Below are positions 9,517 through 19,182 of a DNA stretch of 64,000 nt, piece by piece; position 1 is the stretch's first letter; the number at the start of each line of letters is the position of its first letter. The DNA lies in the NCBI GenBank assembly GCA_029204225.1, contig CM055110.1, positions 20,504,410 to 20,568,409 of the forward strand, given 5' to 3'. This DNA comes from Diphasiastrum complanatum (taxonomy: Eukaryota; Streptophyta; Lycopodiopsida; Lycopodiales; Lycopodiaceae). The position numbers and the translations under genes are program-made. Below the pieces are notes generated by a model. That model saw only the letters and a program-made list of their open reading frames with translations. It was not told the origin of the DNA and made no database searches.

Positions 9517-10164
9517 AAAATTGTCAACTAGTAGTATTTTCCTAACTTGAGATTTTGTAGGCCTATGGCCAAATAAAAGTTAGAGATAGGTTCATACATG
9601 TATGTAGAGGCCCAAAGTATGTGTACACTACTTTTGAGGTCACATTAATTAGAGGAGGTCGAGTGTGGAGCTCTTCTATTGGCTCATAATTTGGTGCATT
9701 CCTATTTGACCAAATTTCTAGGTATATGGGTGAATCCTATTGGACCCCAATTTTAGCCTATCATAAGACAAGTGGCCAAGAGGCACTATGGCTGCTATAA
9801 ATAGCCATCTCCACGAGTATGTACACATCTCATTTTCATTCTATTGAATGAATGTTATGCTCTTTGAAGGTCCATCTTCTTCTCTCTCACTTTTTTGTTC
9901 ATATCTTGCATTCTAGCCACTAGAATTGTGATTTCTTTGTTGCTATGGCTTCACACGTGTGAAATGCAGGTTGTAGGCTCTGAAGTACGGACAGGGACAG
10001 CAAGTTTCTATTTGTGGAAGCTTATGATCAGATTTTGATGTTTAGTTGATGTTTAGTATGCTTAACATCACAATTTCTATCATTTTTTCAATCTAGATGT
10101 GCATAACTTCCATGGCCAAGATCTTTATGAAACTTTAGCATCTTTTGGATCTGAGTTTTTCACA
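9512..10164 (+). repeat. 3' LTR of the complete Copia element
   Basis: Identical to the 5' LTR by eye except one base. It follows the purine tract GAAGAGGGAG and ends TTTTTCACA, followed by the target duplicate ACCTC at 10165-10169. Confidence 0.97.
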
Positions 10165-10169
10165 ACCTC

Positions 10170-10404
10170 TGCATAGAAACAACAGCTTTTCCAGCATGAT
10201 GCAACATCGGCCGAATGCAGCGATTCCATCATAACTAGCCTCATATCCGACTAATTCAAGCCTCACCAGCGACTGCAATTGTGGGCTAGCATGGTAAGGC
10301 CTGCATCAGTGAATATGTTAGGTCTGTCCCAATTGTGCTTGGATCGATCTTGCTCCCCACACCTTTGCTTCCCAGAGACCATAATTGTTGCATTTTTTTA
10401 ACAT
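10170..10404 (-). pseudogene. F-box/LRR gene fragment, piece 1 (right arm, upstream of the Copia insertion)
   Basis: On the minus strand from CAT at 10402-10404 the text matches the left-arm gene start (AAGAACATGTTAAAAA and GGGACAGACCTAAC). An insert of about 40 bp lies between these two blocks. After GGGACAGACCTAAC it jumps to a later LRR segment, FTDAGLTMLAHNCSR, then YDGIAAF-like and CCIMLEKL-like text in shifted frames. The F-box and first LRRs present in the left arm are deleted here. It continues at 4303 across the transposon. Confidence 0.55.
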
Positions 10405-11016
10405 GTTCTTATGTTGTCCTGAAGCCTGTTTAAACAGAGAAGCTTTTACAAAAGCTGCTACAAGGAAATCAAACCAGTATGTGATGATGGCAAACACAAA
10501 GACACCACATCTAAAAACAAAGACATCGAAGACACAGACAATATTTCAATTCTGAAATCACAGCCTCTAATTTTGATATAGATCAACTCTCCAACCTGTG
10601 CAAAGTGACTGTTGCAATTGAGCAAATAGGTTCAATTTAGGCATAGGACAAAATTGCACATGCACATTTGCTTTTGCTTTTTTCCTGCAATGCTGTCTTT
10701 TTCTTGATGAAAAGACTTACCATATATATAACAGATGCGAGGGCATTCAAATTCATTATTTATCTGCAAAGGCCTACCAATAGAAAGAGATTCCGTTCAT
10801 CATATATGTCCATAGCCTCTTTTGCGAAGGCCTACCAGGAGAGAGAGAGATTTCGTTCATCGCATTACGTCCATATCCTATTCAAGGAGTAACTGAAGCT
10901 CAGCCAGCTCCTCTTAATTTGTTGAAGCTCAACTAGCTCCTTCTAATCTGCTGAAGCTCAGCTAGCTTCGTGAGATCGAGAGAGAGATAAATCAAAACTG
11001 TTTGTCGTTTTCAACG
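10405..11016. promoter_or_regulatory. Mirrored divergent upstream region (right arm)
   Basis: Counterpart of 327-946. It includes a GA-rich run next to the GDSL start (GAGAGAGAGA near 10840 and 10980). It also has about three copies of a 30-bp unit with AGCTCAGC(C/T)AGCT at roughly 10895-10972, absent or reduced in the left arm. No gene is seen. Confidence 0.4.
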
Positions 11017-11371
11017 ATGGCTTCTTCCGTGACACCTCTTGTCATAGCACTTTCATGCGTCGCATTCCTCTTGGAGCATGCATCTTCCTCAAGAGCTAGT
11101 GGCTTTTCCAAATGGACGAATGTTGTGGAGGCAATAATAATGATACTGAAGCCCATCATGTTGGTGGAGGTGTTCTGAAAATTCAAGGCTTCGGCACTAG
11201 CGTTCGATCAAAACCAGGTTTGTATGTTTTCGGAAATTCAATAGTTGATTCTGGAAACAATAACTGCTTGAACACTACTTGTAGAGCGGATTATCTTCCC
11301 TATGGGAAAGATTTTGATACCCACCAACCTACGGGGAGATTTTCCAATGGACGCCTTGTACCAGATTTTCT

Positions 11372-12466
11372 AGGTATTATTTTCTCTCTCCCGTTTGCCT
11401 TTTGATTGTTTTGGTGATTTTTAAGACTAATTTCATTCAATGCAGTCAACATATTCTCTATTATATCCAGATTATAATGTAGTCATGGATACTGAAGTTT
11501 TTCTTGCATAGTAGCATTAATTCAAGGCACTTTTTTGAAATTATGGGTCAGAATTTTGTTGGCTTATTTTTCTACTCTTGAGCCATATGTCCAACTGTAG
11601 TTTTGGAAAAACCAATCCTAGAACTGAATGAGTTCACGAATGTCTACTTAGTAGCACCTATCTGAATCTTAACAGGTCCTTGGTTTAGAACTCATTGAAT
11701 GGCCAATCAGTCGATTAGTTCCATTGCTAGTGTTTTTTCAACATGGAAATAAGAACTTTGCATGATATTTTGAGCATAGCTCATCCTACTTACAATCATG
11801 CACATAAGATGCATCTTCAAAGTGTCATTACATATGTGAGAAGTCTTGAAGATATCGTTAAAAAAAAAAAAATGTTGCATGCATGTCTTGTTTCATTGAA
11901 CTCAGAATCTAGGCTTTGCTGAGTTGTGAGTTACTTGCGTGTTAATAACTTGTACTCGAGCTTGAAGTCTAGACCTATGCTTTAAATGATTTAAATTCTT
12001 GGCTCCAAATCTATAGTTCGATGTTTTGTTTGATTGAGCTTATATAGTCATTCTTAACTAGGCGTTATATAGTCATGCTTTAACTAGGTGCTCTATCCGA
12101 TTGAGTTTGTCAATGTACAATCATAAACATGTGAATATTCATCTGTAGCCAACAATTTGACATGTTGGAGATAACTTTTCTAAGAACTTTAAGATTGTAT
12201 TTACAAGAAATTTCAAAATAGTATTGTAAATTCAACAACGGTTTTCGTTTTAGGTGAATTTGCTATTGTTCAAAGGATACGAATTTCACACACCACACTA
12301 ATACCTCACTCATGTCTTGGTGTTATAAAAGTTAGGTACACACTTGTTTTTTAAAATTATGAAATCAAAATATTTGCCAGTATTCATGTTTGTCATGACC
12401 AAATATTGTCGCATGGAAATTTATACATGTAGTTTATCATGCATGAAACATTATTAAATGTATTCA

Positions 12467-12500
<34 letters not shown>

Positions 12501-15383
12501 ACTTGCATGTGTACTATGAGTGCCTGTGCATGCATGCTCGCACGTGTAGGAGTGTGCGCACATGCATCCTCACACGTGTATGAGTGCATGCACATGAGTG
12601 TGTGCACATGCACCCTCACACGTGTATGAGTGCATGCATGTGAGTGTGTGTGCATTTGCATGCGCTAGCGTCCTCAAAGGTTGACGTTCTAGACACTCTA
12701 AGTTGGGTATATAGAACATTTTATATTAATCTATGTGCCAAACTATGATTTTTGGAACCATAAAAGTATGACTATGCTTAAGTGACCAAAAAATTCATGT
12801 AAGAAGTAATGTAATGATATGATAATTATCGAACACTATCATTTAAAACTACACAAGCCATTGATATGAAGATGATGAATCTAGTAGAAAAATCAGCATA
12901 CTATCTAGCAATGGCACAAAGCAACTTTTTGCCAAATTAGTTATTATATAATGAATTCCTCTCCCTAGGACAATTACTAGCAAGCTTGGAGAGGGTGGAG
13001 TCTCACATACCTTTGTTGTTGTGATGCTCTATTTGCCACACTACTTCCTATAATGATACACCGAACCACTTTTAGCACATTAAAAGTTATTGATTGGAAT
13101 TGCAAGTTATTATCTTCAAAGAAATTGCAAAAAACATTTTATGTATGCATTAAGAGCTTGTGGTAGTCTAGTCGTTATAGATTTTCACAAAATCAATGAA
13201 TTAAGTAGTATAAAAGGTTTAATCGTTCCCCAAGCCAAGAGAGAGAGAAATCTCGTCTTTTAGATCGATAAGTGTACAAAGGGTGATGGACAAATGATGA
13301 ATGTAATATTCAAGACAGAATACTACAATGACAAATCTGGTTATCCAAAGATATTGAGTAAATTGGCGTCCAAAAGCACTAATGATGAAACGATTTGGTC
13401 AAGGTCTGAAGGTATAGAAGAATACGTTATCTTCCAGGCTCTTAGAACAGCTGTAAGCAATTAATCTGACAGCAACAGGTGAAGAGACCCTTCAAATAGA
13501 ATCCATTCGGCTTTCAATTCCTCTTAACAAGCACAAGGAATTAGTTTATATCACAGCAAGCAAACAAAAGCAGAACGTCAAATGAATTTACAAGATGCAA
13601 ATAGGCCTTTACATGAATTTAGGCACTATAGCATATTTTCATGTACAAAAATTGAAAATTTTTACAATATAAAACATTGAATTTGGATAATGTGGGATTA
13701 TCGGCCTCCAACTATAAACAAGCCTTAGGTTTCTTGCACTAAAGAAAGACATGTCTACTTGATACATTTTATGTGCTTGACAAGCTACATATTTTAATCC
13801 ATTATTTGAAGTCCCACACTTTCTTCTTGCCAAGAAGGTGTTTAGGCAAGGACTTCTTGGCTTTACAAGTGCCTTGACCATTCACATGCTAAGGAGTTGT
13901 CTTGTTTATAAAAATAATTTTATAGTTTTAGTTTTGGCAATGCGCTCAAATTTGACACACAACATTCTTGTACCTTTGAAACATTAAATATAAGAATACA
14001 TGAACTAGACTAAATGTGTTGCTTTTGAAAATTGATAAGCCTTCCATGTAAATGTACTAATATGAGAATTGTGTTTGATCTATGGGATGTACTTCTTGGA
14101 GTGGAGCCATTCCTAATGGTAGATTAAAAGGTAAGTATATTTCACAATAGTAAAACTTGTTAGAAGCCTAGATTCCTCACATCCTCCGAAATTTCGTTAC
14201 CTATAGGCTAAATCCCCATGAAATCACTTAGGGGTCTATGCTAGTTGTCCTTCACTTCTTTGGACCATTGAATAATATGTTTTAACGTGTTTAATAAAAA
14301 GTTAATTTGTTATTGGCCAAAGTAAGAATATCAGCCTTATGAAATTGTTTCAATTCTTGTCGATTGAGGTGTGAATGACTGTTTAGTTTGAAGTTGAAGT
14401 TGGAATGTTCCATAAATTTTCAAAGAGTGTTGACAACCATTGTTTTCTATTCTTAGTGTTGTTTAAGCTTGGCTTTGTTCATGTTAATAAATGAAAAAAA
14501 CTAGTTCCATATTTAGGATGATAGTTGCACTTACATGTTGTGGAAACATTCACCCAAGGCTTGAATTATTAGTAAAATTCTAGGTTTATCCAATAGCTTC
14601 TTCTCTATTCAAATGAAAATAGAATTTGTGATTACAGGTTTTTCTTATCATTATTTGAACACGGATTGAATCATGTAATATACGATTGATAACAATTTCT
14701 TTTAATGCTGATTCTTTGGATTTTGGCAACTATAATATGTGGATGAATATACAACCATCATCTACTACATGGCCCACTGATTTCAATTATGAATATCAAA
14801 TTTCTAGTTGATATGAGAATTGTAATGAGATATTGCTCAATGACAGTATCTATGAAGGATTAGCCTTTGTGTACTACATTATGAAGGAACATCAATAGGT
14901 TATCCTAATTTGTTTGCTATGTCTAAGCATACAAGGGGGATATTCCTTCTAAAAAAAAATCCCCACTTGAATCCTTGACGACATTATTTTAAAGCTTGTC
15001 TTTTTCTCATGCCAAAACATAGAATTTTTTGTGATCATTACAAAAATTGGTTTGAAATAATTCTCTATGGTAGTTTTATAGTCTCAAAAAAAGTTTCACA
15101 TCAAAGAGTTTCCTATATTCTCACAATTGTTGAGTTGGATACTAGTATGTCCACGTAAGCACATTTGGAACCTTGTGCTCCTTGGCTTGACCTCGTCAAG
15201 TTTTCTGAAGTGAACACACAATACAAAATGAAGCTACTTGAATCAACTAATATAGGCAAGCAATGGAAGGCTATAAACTAATAAATAATGAAATTTTTTG
15301 TTATTTTGCTTAAGTCGTACATTTGTTTCATTTTTAGAAATTATTTTTTATTCATATAACTTTTTTTTTTATGTGTCTTGCAG
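11372..15383 (+). other. Long intron 1 of the GDSL pseudogene
   Basis: About 4 kb of AT-rich DNA between recognisable exons 1 and 2. Apart from the GT-rich repeat at 12469-12660 no gene, LTR or other known element was recognised. The short frames are not supported by any motif. Confidence 0.5.
12469..12660. repeat. GT microsatellite followed by a 46-bp tandem repeat rich in CACACGTGTA
   Basis: (GT)n runs from 12469 to 12499. It passes into TG/CA-rich sequence in which a 46-bp unit (starting CACATGCA(T/C)CCTCAC at 12559 and 12605) occurs about twice. Most of the tract alternates purine and pyrimidine. It lies inside the GDSL pseudogene intron. Confidence 0.85.
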
Positions 15384-16111
15384 GTGCTGCATACATACAT
15401 GGGCATCACGTTTTCCTTGCCATATTTGGCATCTGACACTAATGTCCAACAAGGCACAAATTTTGGATCGGTAGGTTTAGGAATACTTGACTCCACTGGC
15501 AGTGCATTGGTAAGCGGATTGTAGACTATATATCAGTAAATTGATACAAATAGGTGTGCTAGCTTATTGAAACTTGTGTTTGATTATACTCTATTTTTAT
15601 TGTTGGTATTGCCTCTTGGCAAACCTTAAGGAGTTTTTTATGGCTATGTATTTGTGTGTGTTTTGGGTTTCAGGGACGTATTATGGCTTTTTCAGAATAT
15701 GTTCAGTATTTTCAAGATATGAAACAATGCTTGCAACAAAATATGGGTGAAGCAAGAGCCAATGAATTATTTTCAAATGCTATTATTTATATTTTTAATG
15801 CACATAATGATATTGCCAACAACTATTATCTTCCGAACTCTATGATACAACAAGAAGGTCTATTAATAGAACAATTTGAGAATCTTTTGATTAGCAATTT
15901 ATCAAAACAGATTGAAGTTTTTCTTTTTCAATATTTAAATTTGCCGAAAGTGATATATGTAAAGCATGTTTTAATTTTTGGTGTATATTTATTGATATCT
16001 AAATAGATATATATGTTCATTTTGCAAAACAAAAATTCTTGATATAAATTAGAGTTGCCTTATTAAGAGGAATACTTTTGGTTGATGTCACTAAGATATT
16101 GCATAATGAGT

Positions 16112-16187
16112 CTAATATGAAAATTGGCCTCAATTGTCAAATATACAAATATGACCAAAATAGCAAAACTAATTGAAATCTTTCACA
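16112..16187 (-). repeat. Truncated 3' LTR stub
   Basis: Matches 18113-18182 (AATATGAAAATTGGCCTCAA..., then CAAATATGACCAAAATAGC). It is cut after about 76 bp. The stop codon of the RNase H frame lies within its first bases, as in the complete Copia element. Confidence 0.75.
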
Positions 16188-16548
16188 CTCCTTTAACTAG
16201 TTTAAGCATAGACTTTGAAAACACTCCAATTGTAGTCCTATGCTTTATGAACAAGTCATTTCCCAATGCTTTGGTGAAGATATCAGCTACACATTTGCTT
16301 GAGGACACAGGTTGAAGCTCCACCTCCTTTGCTATGACTTGCTCCCCCACAAAGTGATATGCCACCTCAATATGCTTGCTCCTAGCATGAAAAATATGAT
16401 TACTTGCCAACCTTTGGGCTGATAGATTGTCACAAAAGATGATTGGGCTCTCTGAAAAATCTAGCAAGTGAAAATCCTTGATCATCCTCTTGATCCATAC
16501 CATCTTCTTTGTGCAAGTCAAGCTCTCATTCCTTAATGCTCTCACCAA
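16183..16548 (-). pseudogene. Copia RNase H C-terminal fragment
   Basis: A 121-codon frame carries MVWIKRMIKDFHLLDFSES, CDNLSAQRLASN, FHARSKHIEVAYHF and ADIFTKAL, the standard end of Copia RNase H and close to residues 1200-1316 of the intact element. The upstream part with the DSDFAGD and SSEAEY catalytic residues is missing. Confidence 0.9.
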
Positions 16549-17527
16549 TGCAAGCTAATTCATCATTCAATGCTTTTATTCTCAAAATAAAAGTATTTGA
16601 ACTTTCTTCACTCTTTTGCAAATAAGAAAAGATTTTAGAGTCAACACTCTAGAAGTAGACTTGGATTCATAAAGCTTCTTCAATGAATCCCAAACATTCT
16701 TTGATAAAGTACTCTTACCAATTCTTGAGAAGCTCATCGGTAACATTCATCTTTATCATGTGTAGAGCCCTTTTGGCCCTCTTGTCATACCTCATTGATC
16801 TTGTTGTGTTGTTGGCCTCTCCAAACCTACACCAACATCCAAAACATCATTCATCTCAAGAAGTGATTCCATCCTCGTTTTTTACAATGAATAGTTACTT
16901 GAGGTAAGCCTATCATTGGCTTCCAACATGACTCCACTTGATGTAGCCATGTAGCAATGACTTGATTCTCTCTTTCAACCTGTTTCAATGTACAAAGCAC
17001 TCCTTTGAACAACAACAAATGTTTTCAAAAGGAAATCACAAAGATATGAAACGTCTCAATTCTCTTCTAGTACTTATACCAAGCAAATTTACACATAGAA
17101 TCATGAAATCTTGATCAACCTATGATTTATCCTCAATCTAATGACTCTTGCCACTTTCTAAGATTACAACACACTCAAATGAAGTTCAATAATCTCACAA
17201 TCTAGAGATCCAATCAAAATTAGGGTTTTGACAAAATCACAATAAATTGATTATTTCAAATTCTACATGCAATTGCGTAAAACTTGATATGCAATCTTGT
17301 AGCCACCACTTAGGCTTTTCCAATGCGCTAAAAATCGGCCAAATTCAACAAGTAATGTGTGAAATCGAAATTGATCAAAATTATAAACCTATTTTGAGTT
17401 TTGATCTACAAAAGATCCAATCTACATATGCAAGAAACTCGATTTTGGTGTAGAATCCAATCTAGCATTGATATCTTTTCTAAATCATTGATAGATGTGA
17501 TTCTTTCCTTCATAACTTGAAACACAA
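16549..17527 (-). pseudogene. Copia gag fragment and leader
   Basis: Minus-strand text at about 16550-16760 matches gag residues around 80-130 of the intact element (a region with RVKALNDELA and KVYESKS). It joins the RNase H text directly. The rest up to the primer site is leader-like with no frame. Too short to encode anything functional. Confidence 0.7.
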
Positions 17528-17539
17528 GCTCTGATACCA
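17528..17539 (-). other. Primer-binding site
   Basis: GCTCTGATACCA on the plus strand is the complement of TGGTATCAGAGC, directly inside the 5' LTR of this minus-strand element. Confidence 0.9.
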
Positions 17540-18182
17540 TGTGAAGAATTTCAGATCATTAAGATCTAAAATATCCCTTTGATCTTTGGTTAGAAAGACA
17601 AGCAAATCACCAATTTTGCCAATGTAGAAAAACCAACATCTACACTATGAATGAGATGCAAACTCTAATAGATATTGATCAAACATCAATCAAAACATAA
17701 ACTAATGTTGATGTTCATACAAAAACAGTAAGCTACTGTATTTCACACGTGTGGATATGAAAATAGTATTTAATGAACATTCTACACATAGAATTGCAAG
17801 ATATCACAAGTATAGTGCACCAATGGATAGTAGAAACCAAGAGAACTGTGTAAGCATGAATGAGATAAGAGACAGAGAAAATGTCTTCTCTTTCCATGAG
17901 TTACATCCTTTTATAACAAGTCCAAACCTAATTTTAAACTTTAGTTTCCCTCCATAATGAAAACCCTATTATTTTTGTGACTAGATTCAATGTATCTACT
18001 ACTCAATTTGAATCTCTCCACAACTCGTGTTCTATAGTTTTCCACACTTTCCAAAAGTGTTTATTTAAATGCTTAGACTAATATAACTTTGAAAGTCAAA
18101 CTCCAAGTATAATATGAAAATTGGCCTCAATTGCCAAATATACAAATATGACCAAAATAGCAAAATTAGTTGAATTTTTACA
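17540..18182 (-). repeat. 5' LTR of the deleted Copia element
   Basis: 643 bp with TG...CA ends (reads TGTAAAAATTC on the minus strand). CACACGTGTG occurs at 17744-17753. The related LTR at 21567-22202 shares many blocks, for example TTGGTTAGAAAGA and ACCAATGGATAGTAGAA. Confidence 0.9.
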
Positions 18183-18620
18183 ACAAAGTCTTGACAACCA
18201 TGATCATGGCTTGTTTAAGCGAGTTGAACTTCAAGTGAGCCACACATTTCTAGTGATTTTTAACATACTTCAAATAATTTTCAAGCCCACAATCCTTTTG
18301 AAATTTGATAAATTATTGTCATAGTCGTCCACTACAAATAGCAAACTCGTCAATGCCAATGACTTTTTGAAGATCATACAAGTAAGAAATCAATATCTTT
18401 ATATTCTCATTGTTAAAATATTGACCATTGCCAAAAATATAAAATTATCTATGCAATATTTAACATTTATCTTTGATAGCTTAGTGTTATGTTCATGTTC
18501 GGTGACATGGATATTCGGTACTCAAGTGTACGAGCTTATTAGTTACACCACGTCATTTTGGACTAGGTAAAAAATTTTCTTATGAAAATCCAGATGCTCT
18601 AATTAGGACTTATGGAGCTA
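18183..18620 (-). repeat. Dispersed repeat, inverted relative to 38765-39222
   Basis: The segment is the diverged reverse complement of 38765-39222. Shared blocks include CAACCATGATCATGGC, CATTTCTAGTGATTTT and GTTACACCACGTCATT. No coding motif is seen on either strand. It may be an LTR or non-autonomous element not otherwise recognised. Confidence 0.7.
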
Positions 18621-19182
18621 GTCCATCGTGATTGACTACTTTTAGTGTATGAATAGGAGATCAAAAGCAATTGGGTTGGAATTGGAAATCCTACATGGAA
18701 TATTTCTTGGCTTTCTAGGGCCTATATATATCTAGTAGGAAGTTGCCTTTTCCACATCTAGTTTTTCAGTTCCAATTGGTAAACACAAATATGTGTCTTA
18801 GTGATTTATGATCGTGAGCGAATGAGAGAGGAAGAGAAGGCTGTGTGTGGAGACAGAGAGAATAAGAAAAATATAGATAGAAGAGTTTGATTTAATGTTA
18901 TGTTCTTTGTAGATTTTAGGGTTTAGATTTAATGTTATTTTCTTTGTGAAATAGTGTGAGACTGAGAGCTGTTAAGGTTTGAATGAAGATCATAACCAGC
19001 TCCACCATAAAAAATGTAGAGCTACCGCTTTTTCTCACTGATTGATCCAGTATGACTATCTTGTTGCTACTCCCTATTGAGCTATAAAAGGTAATCCATC
19101 GTTGTCTGATACATGTAAAATGAGATACCAGCTAGAGAAAGCTAGTGAAGCGTGCTCAGTATGATGGCATTTCTGTTGAAAA
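18621..19182. other. Unassigned AT-rich spacer
   Basis: No convincing gene or element end. A short internal duplication (TTTAATGTTAT...TCTTTGT at about 18892 and 18930) is present. GA-rich sequence near 18820-18870 could be LTR leader-like, but there is no support. Confidence 0.3.

Larger units (their letters stand above)
4304..10164 (+). mobile_element. Complete, recently inserted Ty1/Copia retrotransposon
   Basis: An LTR at 4304-4956 and an LTR at 9512-10164 (653 bp each, TGTGAAAA to TTTTTCACA) flank a primer-binding site, leader, one gag-pol frame and a polypurine tract (GAAGAGGGAG, 9502-9511). The 5-bp target duplication ACCTC is perfect (4299-4303 and 10165-10169). By eye the LTRs differ at a single site (G near 4812, A near 10012), so insertion is very recent. 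The protein is uninterrupted. Everything needed for retrotransposition is visible, so the copy may still be active. It landed in the F-box/LRR pseudogene of the right arm. Confidence 0.97.
3702..11371. repeat. Right arm of the large inverted duplication (split by a Copia element)
   Basis: Reverse-complement counterpart of 1-1876. Homology begins at GTACCTAGAAGCC (3702), runs through two copies of the 103-bp unit (about 3835-4050) and F-box/LRR sequence to 4303. It is interrupted by the Copia insertion plus its target duplicate (4304-10169), then resumes at 10170 and passes through the divergent region to GDSL exon 1 (11017-11371). Without the insertion the arm is about 1.8 kb up to 11371. It keeps a different part of the F-box/LRR gene from the left arm. 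Confidence 0.85.
11017..15916 (+). pseudogene. GDSL esterase/lipase pseudogene, exons 1-3 (right arm and beyond)
   Basis: Exon 1 starts at ATG 11017 with a signal-peptide-like start. A 10-bp deletion relative to the left copy, near 11127, shifts the frame. The second frame (ORF from 11112) then gives [15 protein letters not shown], with the GDS block changed to GNS, and ends RLVPDFL at about 11371 before a GT. A 4-kb intron follows. Exon 2 (15384-15509) gives SLPYLASDTNVQQGTNFGS and GLGILDSTG, the block II region. Exon 3 (15674-about 15916) gives EYVQYFQDMK and HNDIANNYYLP, block III with its Asn kept. The catalytic Asp-His block V is not found; a Copia fragment begins at 16112. The frameshift and lost 3' end make it a pseudogene. 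Exon limits are inferred from GT/AG and family sequence. Confidence 0.8.
16112..18182 (-). mobile_element. Internally deleted Ty1/Copia element
   Basis: Minus-strand element: 5' LTR 17540-18182, primer site 17528-17539, leader, a short gag piece, then the end of RNase H (16183-16548), then a stub of the 3' LTR (16112-16187) matching the start of the 5' LTR. Integrase, protease and RT are gone: RNase H text changes to gag text near 16548. It interrupts the GDSL pseudogene after exon 3. No target duplication can be checked because the 3' LTR is truncated. Confidence 0.85.

Noticed and set aside
12559-12660. CRISPR-like array
   Set aside because: Simple tandem repeat with no unique spacers, in eukaryotic intron DNA.
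12464-12661. His/Thr-rich minus-strand frame
   Set aside because: Produced by the GT/CA-rich tandem repeat inside an intron.
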